A DNA stretch of 64,000 nucleotides. Origin: Chlorops oryzae (Eukaryota; Arthropoda; Insecta; Diptera; Chloropidae). The notes below the pieces were generated by a model. That model made no database searches and had not been told where the DNA came from. It saw only the letters and a list, made by a program, of their open reading frames with translations. The stretch is taken from positions 10,261,012 through 10,325,011 of the forward strand of contig CM035808.1 of assembly GCA_020466095.1 (NCBI GenBank). Direction: 5' to 3'. Positions within the stretch are counted from its first letter, which is position 1, and the number at the start of each line of letters is the position of its first letter. Below are positions 25,954 to 37,838 of the stretch, piece by piece. The position numbers were made by a program, and so were the translations under genes.

Positions 25954-28050
25954 AAACACGCAAGAAGAGAAGAGAAGAAAAATACTCTGACAAAACTGAA
26001 AAGAAAACACAGACATAAACTCAGTTGCAAAGTATCATTTTCCATATAATTCGGAAACTTTGCAAGAACGAATAATATCGGCGGATAAATCCGAATAATC
26101 ATTTCTTGGGAATAATTTAATGAAGTCAATTTCCCACAAAAAACCCTTTAAACAAAAGTAAATAACTAAATGCAATCTAAATTAACATATTAAAGCCTCC
26201 CAAATAAGTTTAGTCAATGTCAAAGTCATTAGCGACACACATAGACCCTACTCAAAAATTGACAAAATAATGAACGGCGACTCGGAAACTATTTTTACAA
26301 AAACTTCGAGCACAGGAAAAAGTGTTAAAAAGGGGCTCAAACTATGGGAAATCCTCCATTAGAAGGATGAATAAAATTCATTAACAGGAAAGAACTAGCA
26401 ACGGCGAAAGCCAACAGCCGAAAAGGACACTCTCCCGTTAAAAATGCGTATCACGTTTACCCACTCCAAATTTTATTTTTTTTTTTTTTGAACAACGGCG
26501 TTAGAAGAATACCAAAAGTCAAGAGTTTTCATGTCAGGTGTGCGTCAGGTTGATGCCGAAAACTTTTTTGAAAAGGGGAAATTTTGTGTTGCCACAAAGT
26601 TTGTGTGTGTGTGTGTGTGTGTTTGTGTGGGTGGTTAGAATGGAAATTCATGAAGATATTCGATTTAGATACCACGGTGGTATCTTGGTTTTGATCTCCT
26701 CCGAAAGGTAACTATTTCCGATGACCTTGAGTGTACCCTTTAGAAGGGCCCTCACGGTAATATAATTCCATATTTTAGTTTATGTGTTAGTTTCCCGCTC
26801 TTGTGGATTCCAGGTGAATTGGGAGGCCAATGAGAAAATCCATTATTTAAGTTTATGAACTAAACAATGCCGGGTAAAGGTTGACGATGAGGTTTCTGCA
26901 AACGATGCAAAAAGAAATTGGGATTTACGAAGGGTGGACATACATATGTTCCCCGAAATGGACATGGACACAGAGTGGTTTATCTAAGGTTGAATGGCCA
27001 TGACATTTTTTAAAATTTATAACACTTTTAGAGCTCGTTAGGGTGAGAAACCCGTAAAAAAAAAAATCTCAAGCACAAAAGTGTGAGCGAAACACAAAAA
27101 AGCCTTTTAAATACCGACAATGAGGCCAATGACAAAAGCAAAGTTAATTCGATAATGATACAATCTCGTCAGGATACAACAATGAAGAAGGATGTGTATG
27201 TAGGTGTTTTTAACAAGTTCAAATTTAAGGTGGCCAGAGTTTTGAAGTCGAGTTCAGTCCTAATGATTTCTAAGAGCTGATTTCTAACAGAGCTTTCTAT
27301 GACTTCTCCGATTTGGAAATGTCCTTAAAATTTTATTCCATTTTATTGAAATAATTTAATGCGTTTTTCCAAGAAGCCAGAAATCGTGACCGCAGCGTTT
27401 GGTCACATTCAGTATGAGCTGCGCATATTAAATATCCCCACCCTGCCCATCCCTGTCGTTTAAAACTTTGCGTGAACACTTTGGATGCAAAAAAAAAAAG
27501 GAAAAGGAAAAGAAAACATCCCTCAGTGGAGAAACAATGGCCTAATCAACACGGCCCACAAAACATGTTGCTCGTCAATGTGTCGCCGTTGTTTATTGTG
27601 TTTTGTTTTTGCATTTTCTTTTTTTTTTCCTTTCTCTTTTGTTTTTGCTTTTTGTGTCGAGTTTTAATGTCTATTAAAATATTTTATTTATTTACCCTTG
27701 TTTGAGAGCTTTCTACCGGAAGGCATTATTATTTGGTTGTCCTTGTCGCTCTTGTTGTTTTTGTTGTTGTTATGAAAATGGTTCATGGACCTCGAAGGGA
27801 AATTTTTCACAACATTTTTGGAGCGACACAAAGGAACATTCTAATGAAAAGTTGTGCGAGAAAATTATGTTTAATTTTTGCCTTTCATTTTTCCCGAAGT
27901 GCTGCAAATGGTTCACACTTGGGCACTACAGTGGAGTACATTGTGAGCGGGCACTAAATTTTAGATTTTTCGCTTATAAAAAAAAAATTTCGCCCGACTT
28001 CAAATGAGAATGGGAAGAAACTTTTTCGAATTGGGGAAGAAGTGTTATCA
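25954..28050. other. Non-coding stretch with (GT)n
   Basis: A (GT)n microsatellite lies at 26606-26629. The open frames at 27083-27280 and 27472-28007 cross A- or T-rich tracts and show no domain. Confidence 0.4.
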
Positions 28051-28687
28051 TGAGAGAGTTTCCACTTTAATGCCGACATTCGGATTGAGAGAATTTCGAC
28101 TTTTTGTCGTACTTTGTCGTAGTTTATTTATCTACTTACACGGTACCTAAAACACGTAAAATGTAAACAAACTTTTAAATGTTGAAAGTACAAGATAATT
28201 GTGGGAAATCTCTTTAGTTATTTTTGCGAACAGTGCGGCCGAGAATTAAGTTACGCACTTACTTATGGCTATATCTCGTAAGCCGTTGAATATTTTATTC
28301 CGCTGTCTATAACAAAGTTCTAGCCTTAGACTTGGAGAAAAGAACTTTGCAAATAGCCGATTCCAAAAAGCGCCATCTAGTGGGTAAAAACGGCAAAAAT
28401 ATAAAATATTGAAGAATTTGTTCGCCCTTTTTTTTATTTCTGGCCCACAGCTTCCAAACCGACAAGAATTTTTGAACATGGTAATTAAAATCAATAAAAA
28501 ATATATCCCGAAAACTCCTTGGAGCACAGCAACAGTGCCCGAGCGCTCCTTGACTCCATTTTGGTTCTGAGAAGATACAAGTTTTAGCCCGAAATCAGAG
28601 GAAAAAACTCAAAATTCTCCTTTAAATATGCTTTTAACGGCAGTAAAAAATTTATTAACATTCAATCACCTCAAAAATGTGTCACAG
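28051..28687 (+). mobile_element. Left arm of a large inverted repeat (DNA transposon copy)
   Basis: From GAGAGTTTCCACTTTAATG through AAGTTACGCACTTACTTA and GCGCCATCTAGTGGG this segment matches the reverse complement of 31550-32145 closely. It ends with TCAAAAATGTGTCACAG, the same terminal word (inverted) that starts the copies at 10532 and 32291. No protein is encoded. Confidence 0.75.
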
Positions 28688-29960
28688 TATTGTGCAAAAA
28701 AGTGTGTCTGAGGAAAAATTTGTGCCAAAAAATTATAGCCACATATATAGACGTATCGTTGTCAAAACTATTGCTAAGCCGAATAGTCAATTCTTCTGAA
28801 TAATTTTCATTCTCAATATTAGACATAAAAATATTTTATATTTTATTATTTTGTGAATAATAAAAATTCCTCTTGCACATAATGCCTCTGAAAGGAATTT
28901 CCACAGTGAGGGGAAAAATCCAAAAAAATAATAATAATAATAAAAACTCTAATTACGCGTGCGAATATCCGCAATCACGCGTCCCGAGCTAATGCGACTG
29001 CCGCGTGGGTGCGATGGTAATCTGCTGCACAGTCAAAACTGGGGTTAGGAGTCATCGCATAAACGACGATGGTGGGAATGTGTCTTGTGTGTGTGTGTTT
29101 GTTTGTGCAACACATTATTGCATTATGGAGTTCAATGTTGAGCTTTGTATATACGTCTCTCTGTCTTTTACACAAAAAAAAATTTAATCTATAGGCTTTG
29201 GCGAATACGATTTTGTTCTCTGTGTTGACGTAACATTGAAAAGGACTAAGCGCACAATTCGCACAAATACTCGGATGATGCTGATGATGATGATGATGGG
29301 GATATTAATGTTATCATGGCTGTTATGATGGCTTTCAGTATTTACACAATGACTCCGAATTATGACACAGCGTTTTCCGGTGAAACTGCCGTCGCCGCGT
29401 TTGTTTGAGTCAATAAATGATATCCGAAATTATAGTATGTGGAAACGTGCTGGAATCCCCACCGCACGTGGAAGGATCATTTTAGAAATAATACAAAAAA
29501 AAATATGTACATACACATACATAAATGCAACATACGCATGGACAATGTGTACAGAAAATCGCAACCGTGTTTTATGGAGTTTCTGCGGGCTATAAATGAT
29601 GTGAGTAATAATTTCGAGTGAATTAAGGATCAGGGAATTACATACATAAATATGTCATCGAAATGAGGGAAAAGCACAAAAAAACTTTCTCTTGATTTTT
29701 ATTTTAAATCATATTCCCATAAGCCAATGAAAATCGTCCGAAAATTTTGCCGAACTCATGAGGGATCACATCGCGTTATGACAAAACTGAAATCTTCAAA
29801 TTGAAAATAACTTAAATCCACAGAGAGGTTCAAAAGTCAGACACCGAAATATTTGGCCAACTGAGCATGGATATAACAAAAACAAAAATAGGACATAAAA
29901 AATTTAAATGGAAATTGAATTCCAAAAAAAAAAAAATATATATATATACATATATATATA
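28688..29960. other. Spacer of the 28-32 kb inverted repeat, left part
   Basis: No gene recognised. Contains (AAT)n at 28926-28945, a (GAT)n run at 29278-29298 and an AT tract at 29935-29961. Confidence 0.4.
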
Positions 29961-30558
29961 TTAGGCCGGGTCGATTTGTATGGGTAAAAAAAAACTAAGA
30001 AATCGTACCCCCGGAAATGAAACTTCAGACAATTCTAAGCATTTTTTCCCAAGAAACCATGGGTATAAAATGAAACGTAGATCCGCGCTGAACGATGGGA
30101 AGTTTTTACCATACATACATATGTTATTAACAGGGATTGGATTTTACATATTTGAAAATATATTTTACATATTTTTTAATACTTTCAAATATGTTAAATC
30201 CGATCCCTGTTAATAACACTGTGGTAGTCGAAAAAATGTTCATCGTGCAAACCAGCGCAGTCGGCAAAAAATGTTGAATATTTCCCAAACTCGAGATAAC
30301 CTAGACTAGTGCTTGGTACTGTTGTACTCGGGGGATCGAGCCGGACCCGACTGCGCCGGTTTGCACGATGAACAAATTTTTTTGTCCTAAAAACTAGCAC
30401 AGTGTAACATATGTATGTATGGTTAAAACTTCCCATCGTTCAGCGCGGATCTACGTTTCATTTTATACCCATGGTTTCTTGGGAAAAAATGCTTAGAATT
30501 GTCTGAAGTTTCATTTCCGGGGGTACGATTTTTTATCCAAAAAATCGACCCGGCCTAA
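29961..30558. mobile_element. Palindromic MITE, TTAGGCCGGGTCGATTT ends
   Basis: The two arms (about 29961-30126 and 30393-30558) are near-perfect inverted copies, including AAATGAAACGTAGATCCGCG and TCCCATCGTTCAGCGCGGA. An inner inverted pair GTTCATCGTGCAAACC/GGTTTGCACGATGAAC lies around 30238 and 30357. The left arm is interrupted by a further insertion at 30131-30209. Confidence 0.85.
30131..30209. mobile_element. 79-bp TTAA-flanked palindromic insertion
   Basis: CAGGGATTGGATTT and AAATCCGATCCCTG are inverted ends bordered on both sides by TTAA (30127-30130 and 30210-30213). The matching right arm of the host MITE lacks this segment at the corresponding place, so insertion is directly visible. 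The TTAA site suggests a piggyBac-type mechanism, although the CAGGG ends are also hAT-like. Confidence 0.7.
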
Positions 30559-31549
30559 TATATATATTTCCCCCGCACTTTCTTCTGTGGATGAGCTCAA
30601 AAGAAAACTAACTGTCCGACCCCCAACCGGTCCCTTGGGGCTTGATTGAAAAATAAAATATTTATGACAAGTCAAGGAGAAATTTCCACTGAAATGAAAT
30701 TGAAAAACAACATAATAGACAACCAAATGACAAACATTTTTTCCGTCAAATTTGCAAAAACGATTGATACAATAATAATAAAGAAAAAAAAAAAGAATAA
30801 TAAAAAAGTAATATAAAAAAGGAAAACTCAAAAACGTTTCCTTGCCTCAAGCAATGATGGAGACAAAACAAAGAGATACAAACTTATTTATATATTTCTT
30901 TTATTTTTCTTATTTTTTTTCGCTCGAGGGTACTTTAGTGCAATCCATAACAAATACAAATGTATACATATATATGTACATATACACTCCATAAAATTAC
31001 GTATAGGAAATTGAAAGAGGGGCTTCACTTTTCCCAACAAAATGACATATTGCGGTGAATTGCGTGAAGGCGAAAATCGATAAGGAAAACTTCAAAGTAT
31101 CAATATCAGTTTTTTTTATCGCTGCTCATTTTATCGCTTTCACTGAACGCATATACACATATACACCTATATGAACATATAGATACATAGAAATGTTTGT
31201 AGTTATATAAATGGAAATTCTGTCAGGTGTAGGCAACAAAATTATCCATCATACGTACACATACATATATGTGACACGTTTTCATTCACGGTACTTCAAA
31301 GCAGGTGTCTTCATATTAACAAATTTAGAAACACAAGTGGGGAACAACGAGGCAGGGGGTTTAAATCAAAGAAATTTCAGAATATTGGAAGTTACACCCG
31401 GAGCTTTCCTATAGGGAACCCTTTGACAGCTTTTCTCTTATAATTTCATGGTATTTTTTTTTAAACCAATTTATAGCACATTTATTTTTCGATCCCTTGA
31501 GGATCGCTTTAGACTGTTTAGACTAAATAATAAACCAAAACGGTTACAA
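30559..31549. other. Spacer of the 28-32 kb inverted repeat, right part
   Basis: No gene recognised. Repeated TATACATATATA-type words occur at 30962-30985 and 31150-31190. Confidence 0.4.
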
Positions 31550-32291
31550 GGGTGAGCTCGAGGATTGTTGATGTGCTCCAAGGACTTTTCCGGTATTGTT
31601 TTTTCTTCATTTTAATCAAAAATTTTTCATAAAATTCTTACTTATTTCGAAGCAATGGTCCAGAAATGGCAAAAAGACGAAAAAAAAATTTTACATTTTT
31701 GATATTTTTGCTATTTGTACCCACTAGATGGCGCTTTTTTGGATCAGTTATTTGCAAAGTTCTTTTCTCCAAGTCTAAGGCTAAAACTTTGTTATAGACA
31801 GCGGAATAAAATATTCAACGGCTTACGAGATATAGCTATAAGTAAGTGCGTAACTTAATTCTCGGCCGAACTGTTCGAGATCGATTTAAAATTGACCTGT
31901 AGCCAATATTGCAAAAATAATTAAAGGGATTTCCTACAATTATCTTGAGCTTTCAACATTTAAAAGTTTATTTACATTTTACGTGTTTTAGGTGCCGTGT
32001 AAGTAAATAAATACATTTTTTTTTATATCTTTCAACCATTGAGCCCTTTTTTTTCAACAGAAAACAACAAAGTAAGACAAAAAGGTGAAATTCTCTCAAT
32101 CCGAATGTCGGCATTAAAGTGGAAACTCTCATGATGACATAAGTAATTGCGCAACTTAGTTCTCGGCCATACCTTTCGAGGTCGATTTGAAAGAAACCTG
32201 AGTCCAATTTAGCAAAATGAAATATGGGGATGTCCTAAATTTATCCTATATTTAATTTTTTCCATTCGATGACCTCTAAAATGTGTCACAG
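31550..32291 (-). mobile_element. Right arm of a large inverted repeat
   Basis: On the minus strand it opens with CTGTGACACATTTTAGAGG at 32291, then carries the shared TATCTCGTAAGCCGTTGAAT and CTTAGACTTGGAGAAAAGA words. Relative to the left arm it has extra sequence near 32010-32060. GGCCGAGAA-CTAAGTT occurs twice, suggesting an internal duplication. Confidence 0.75.
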
Positions 32292-33286
32292 ACTAATCAA
32301 CAAGGACAGCTTTTAAAGTAAAATAAATAAATAATTCGGAGAGATGAAAAAAGGACTCAATGTGATATGGATATGGATTAAAATGAGAGAACGAGTAACC
32401 CGATTTAATAAAATTTTTTTTTTTATTAATAAAAAATTCAAATAAAGGTCGAATCTATCTTCCAAAAATGTAAAAAGTAAAAGGCGTTGTTGTTCCTATT
32501 TTTATTGGCTCTGATAGTTGAAAACTGGCATCATTTTATGCAAAGCGGTTCGACCCACAAAAAAACGTAAACAACAATGGAAGCAAGAGAGCAGAAATGA
32601 AATCATGAAAGATCTTGTAGGAAGAAGAAAAAAAAAATTACGCTCGACTTAAGCTGAAACCTCAAGAAACCATAAAAAAGAAAAACAAACCGAAGAAGCA
32701 AAATCGTAAAAAATAATAAAATCGAATATTCCGAATGAAAGGCTGTGCCTGACGACTGCGACAAGTGTGACATTTTCACAGCTTTCTTCTTTTGCCAGGC
32801 CCACAAACAGCAGTGGAAAAGCCGCTTGGAGTACTCTGATTTTTAATCTGGAATGTGCGCCATGGAAAAAGATAAGTAGAACAAAGCAAATCAGATGAAA
32901 ACGCTACAACAGCTTCATAAAACGGAGGACATTCGATTCATCAGGCGATGCCTGATTTTATGGCAAGCCCACAGGAACAATGAAGTATTTTTAGTTGCCC
33001 AGCATGAGATGGCGACAGAGGCAGAGTGAGCGAGTGAGAGAGAGAGAGTTCGCTTCTTCGAACACCTTGTAGTGGTGAAGATAACAGGAAAAGGATACTC
33101 CTCAACTTCGCCATGCTTGGCTATGAAAATTTTCAAAGTCATACTTGGGGTACCTTTGAAAAAAAGAAAATGTCATCCTCTTCATATAAATGCAGCATAT
33201 TTTTCAAATTTCCTTCTTGCTGCTCGGCTGCTGTGTTGTCTTACTTTAGTTCCCCAGCAGGAAATTATCTCCTGCATGACAAAGTC
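32292..33286. other. Non-coding stretch
   Basis: No gene recognised. A (GA)n patch lies at 33030-33050. The open frames over 32915-33317 lack domain similarity. Confidence 0.4.
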
Positions 33287-33385
33287 ACCAATGATGTCAT
33301 CGATGACATATAGGTGAAATTGTCATGCATGACATCATCGATGACATATAGGTGACATTGTCATGCATGACATCTTGGAGGACAT
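33287..33385. repeat. 38-bp tandem repeat built of palindromes
   Basis: The unit containing CATCGATGACATATAGGTGA followed by TGTCATGCATGACA recurs at a 38-bp period for about 2.5 copies. Both GATGTCATCGATGACATA and TGTCATGCATGACA are self-complementary over most of their length. Confidence 0.85.
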
Positions 33386-33768
33386 GTCATCGTGGAGGGA
33401 TGCTGTTCATGTGCTTGACTCTCATTGGCTACTGAAATTTAAATAAGGTTTTAGCGTCAGTTGAACGTTAGAACGAAGTGGCGTAGACGATTAGTGCTGG
33501 ACTCAGAAGCGATCCCTGGCAAAGGCGAACAAAAATTGTTAAAAATAGATTTTTAAAAATTTTCGAAACATTCAAAGAGAGGACAAAGAAGAGAGTTAAT
33601 CAAACTGGTTTCTATAAATTGACATTTAGAGAGAAAAGAGCAATGTGCTGCTCTCAAATGCTTTTTTCGCCATCGCATCCCCTAGCATGACCAGTGACAT
33701 TTTCTTATCTTCCGGTGATAATGTCACCGCTGAAGTCCCTGTTAGCTCCTGTGTAAATGTCATACAAA

Positions 33769-35206
33769 CCCAAGCGACACAGATATCAAATTTGGAGAGT
33801 ATTCTTAGACATAAAACTCTTTGAATGATCTTTAGAAGGTCTTTGAAAAACTTAATATCTTTGAAAACTCTCTGAAAAGTATAATAAAAACTTTAAAAAA
33901 TATCTTGTCTCAAAAAACTCTTTCAAATGTCTTTAGAATACTTCAAAAATCGGATGTCTTAGAAAGCTCTCAATAAACTCTTTGAACAGCGTCCGAAGAC
34001 CGATTTCCGATAATGTTTTTTTTAACTCTTCGGAAACTCTCATATTGTTATTTCAAAGAGGTAACACATTCATATTTAGAAAACTCTTCAAAAGACATTT
34101 TAAAGAGCTTTGTGAGAGTAGGCCTCTATATTCCTGTTTATAAAGACCTTTCAGAGATTTCCAGTGACGTCACGTCTTTGGAAACTCTTACAAAGAACTT
34201 ATTGAGAGGGAATAGTGAGTCATTACATTTTATTGCTTGTTTTCGACATTTTTCTCATTTACGCAGGGTTGAAATTAACAAGTGAGAACAGAAATAACAA
34301 AAGCAAAATAAAAATTCAACTCTTTCCATGGGTGTTATTTAGATTGAAACAAAAAAAAATACTGATGCAACTCTTTTGTCTGCTCATTATTGAGACGTTT
34401 AACTCTTCAGAAGGTCTTCAAAAGACATTTGGAAATCCGCCATATTTTTGGGTCTAAGTTGCATGTTGTTTATTTTAAAACAATCAACCAAAACTTTTTT
34501 TATGCTCTATGAAAATGTTGATTTCAAATTAAAAAGGGAAAATGCCAGAAATAAGTTTTCTATTATTACAGAATAAAATTTAAAAAAAAAACGGAAAGGA
34601 AATTAAAAAAATAACGATTATTAAACTTAAAAATTTTTGCAAAACATTAATATTTTAAAGGCGCGTGAAAATTAAGTGGGGTAGAATATATCATATTGAC
34701 GATGAACTAATCTCCGTTTTCATTTTTATGTTCAAATAATCGACATATTTCATTACAATTTTTCATATTTTTTTATTACATTATACTCTTCACACATGTC
34801 CTTTTGTGTTCAAAATATTTCGAACATTGAATATGTACGTCCTACTTTTGTGTTTCTTCTTGAAGAAAAAGAAATAGGATATATTTTATAAAACGTATGA
34901 GTATATTTGCGTCCCTATCACGCACACTGACTGATGATGACATAATAATTCAGTCTTTCAAAGAACTCTTAAAGATGTTTTAAAGATCTTTCAAAGAGTT
35001 CTCAAAGACTTCCTAGAGAGAAAACTGATTTTTTGTTAAGTCTCTAAAAAGTCTCATAAGGCCCCTAAGCCCCGCCTTTTTGCGTCCTTTTAGTCTTTAG
35101 AAGGTCTTCAAGAGCGCTCAAAGAGCTTTTCTGAGAGCATTAGCTCTCATTAATTTGTCTCTGAGCGCTCTTGAACACCGTTTAAAGACAAGTTGTGTCG
35201 CTTGGG
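33769..35206. mobile_element. Nonautonomous DNA element with AACTCTTT-type subterminal repeats
   Basis: The ends CCCAAGCGACACA and TGTGTCGCTTGGG are perfect 13-bp inverted repeats 1.4 kb apart. Both outer thirds are packed with variants of CTCTTTGA, TCTTTAGAAGG and AAACTCTT, direct and inverted (left part 33810-34200, right part 34950-35190). No coding capacity and no clear target duplication. Confidence 0.75.
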
Positions 35207-37679
35207 AAGTGTCACCGGAAATAGCATGCATTCCGGCTCCGAAGTCACTAAGACATCATCGGGGATGTACGCGGGACATTTCCCGCTGGGTCGTTTTCGT
35301 CACGCATACTTATTCAGTTTTTCTCTTCCTCTTCGTCTTGTTCTTCTTTTGCTTCGTCTTCTATTTTTTTATTTTTTTATTGAGAACCTTTTTTGAGATC
35401 GAAATTCATCGCCATGGCATACAAATGTGAACCATATTGCAGACAGGGGTTGGTAATGGCAACAAAAAGAAATATAACAGCATGACTGTTAGGATATTGA
35501 AATGGGAGCATGTATGGATGGGCCGACGACGTATTGACTGTGGACCCCTGTAGACTAGAAGAGGGTGAAGAGGGTGAATTAGAAAATACCTCTTCGCTCT
35601 CTTCAATTTGAGTAGCTTCGAAAGACGTCACTAGTTTTCGGTTTGGGCAATGACTTTCCTTTTTTTTGCGTCGGTGATTTTCTTTGTTTTGGTGTCACTC
35701 GATTCAATGGATGGTGGGTGGGTGGGTGGGTGTGTGGCTGGCCGAGTAGGCGGTATTGGGCGTTGGGCAGTGCGAATAATGCGTTGGCAGTGGGAATGGA
35801 ATTTCGTACCTTTTTCTTTTTCGCTGTTTTCTTCGTTTGGTCTCACTCGTGGCGCCATAAAAATAAATTCATTTTTTATTCAGTTTTTTTTTTCTCCCAT
35901 ATTTTTGTTGTTTTTATCAGGATTTTGTTTTCCTCAAACTCTCGAATTGTGTTATATTGTTCCAATGTTTTCTTACGTTCATTTTCTCATTCTTAGATGA
36001 GTTTTTATTTATAGCTTTTACCTTTTATTTTAGTTGGCTTAAAGCGCTCCTCGGAAAACATTCGTCTTCTTTCTTGTCAATGATTCTCGCGCACATTTTA
36101 TTTTGGTTTAGCATGCATAACGCATTTATTTCGTTCCTCACTCTCAATGTTTCGCTTTAAGATTTTATCAAAACTTTGGCCCTTCAATGCTTCCTTGGAA
36201 AAGTTTACTACATACTCCTATTCAAAAGTCTTTCAGAATTTTCTGCTTTTCTTTTTATTTTTTTTTGGTCTCCCTACCATATTCATACTGCTTATCATTG
36301 CCTTTTTTCTTTCTTCTTTTTTTCAGTTTTCTTTTTTTCAATTTTCCTTTTTCTTCCTTCCACCCCTTGTTTTTTGATTCCATCAGCTTCATTTAAGTTC
36401 CATTTTGAGTACTTTGATATCCTCTTTTACATTTTCCTCTAAGTTTTTTTTTTTCATCTCACTAAAATGGAGTGAAATAAGTTGACCCATTCAAGCGATA
36501 TTTTCACTTTGACTTTTCCCCCCAAACAAAACGAAAACCTTATGAAACCTTTTTAAAAGCTGACAAAGAAGAAACTATGTAAGCACTTTTTGAAGTAGAC
36601 GATGCTGGGTTGAAGGTAGGACAGACTGCTATGAAAAAAAAAAAACTAAAATAAAATAAAATAAAACATGGGGCAACGACTACAGAGTATTGCCTCTTTG
36701 AAATAAGCATAAAAAGCATAAAATTTCAATTGAATAACTCTCGACAACAGAGAATGCAGATTTTAACGTAAGAAGGACTATACGGAAATGGAAATACTTT
36801 TAAAAAAATTAAGAAAAATTGTGTAAAATGGTGAATGTTGCCAAAATTAAAGGAAGTTTCTGGTTTTTTCGAAGAGATTTTTGGGGGAGAAAAGACTTTG
36901 GGTTTTGAATGGGATTGATGGAATATATGAACCATTTACTTTAAAAGTGGTGTAACACCATTTATCTATTTCGAGATATTAAGTGGTACATATCCATTAA
37001 CCAGCACCCGCCACCACCCACCAAAACTTCGAAGTCTTTAGAATGGATTGCTTAACACGAATCCAAAAACTTAATTAGCCCACGGCCTTCAGTTTTCAGT
37101 CTCAAAACTGCTCAGAACCGGAAAATAGAAAAATATAGTTACACCGCTTTCAAAGTAAACAGTCCATATCCTGTATTCTTTGCCCTGGTCTTTAGGTTTT
37201 TTGCTTTTTTATAAAGCTCTGATCTAAATTGATTCCCTAGACCCACACTTTTGAACACTAATTTGGAGCATTGTGAGAGTGGTTCCAAAGTTTTAAGACC
37301 ATGGAATGCGGACTCAAATTTTATAATGACAAAATGAAAGACAGTATTGCCAGACATCAAGCTTTTTTGGCCTAAAATTTTAATGTCAAGCCGTCACAAT
37401 TGCTATTGTAAAATGGCTCCCATTTACTAATTAAAATACTTTTCAATGTCCATCGATTGACGCATATCAGAGGAAATATTAATCGTAATCGCTTGGGCTA
37501 AAAAGAATATTTAATTTGAATTTATAAATCGGAGCTTCAAAGAGTTAAGAATTTTAAATATACCCATCGTTTATCTTTTAAAGTTAAAAACAAATAAGTA
37601 CTTAGAATTCCTTATCACGTTTGCTTTTTGACGAAATAAATTTAGATAGTTTTTCAATATGTCTTTAGATTTTCAACTC
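35207..37679. other. Non-coding, T-rich stretch
   Basis: No exon supported. A G-quadruplex motif sits at 35716-35731. Long open frames at 35643-36442 arise from T-rich sequence with few stops in some frames and have no domain. Confidence 0.45.
35716..35731 (+). other. G-quadruplex motif (GGGT)4
   Basis: GGGTGGGTGGGTGGG: four G-triplets with single-T loops, the most stable canonical G4 pattern. No neighbouring gene is apparent. Confidence 0.9.
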
Positions 37680-37691
37680 CTCCTTTAGGGG

Positions 37692-37824
37692 ATATCTCCA
37701 GTTCTGTCAGAACTGAAACAGAAATAAAAAATTTCATATAAAAAAACACTGAAGAAAAATTCTAATTCATTTCTAAAGCGTTTTTTTATATGAAGTTTTT
37801 TATTTCTGACAGAGCTGGAGATAG
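37692..37824. mobile_element. MITE with TATCTCCAG-YTCTGTCAGAA ends
   Basis: ATCTCCAGTTCTGTCAGAA and TTCTGACAGAGCTGGAGAT are inverted, followed inward by AAAAA-TTTCATATAAAAAAAC and its complement. Both flanks carry the direct repeat CTCCTTTAGGGG (37680-37691 and 37825-37836), which contains the target duplication. A related copy is at 49086-49210. Confidence 0.8.
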
Positions 37825-37838
37825 CTCCTTTAGGGGTA

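Noticed and set aside
33438..33490. Core promoter with TCAGTT initiator and AGACG downstream element
   Set aside because: The downstream element is one base off the required spacing, the TATA-like sequence is too close, and no gene follows.
35643..36442. Overlapping hydrophobic open frames resembling membrane proteins
   Set aside because: T-rich sequence gives long Phe/Leu/Ser frames by composition; no conserved pattern or introns.
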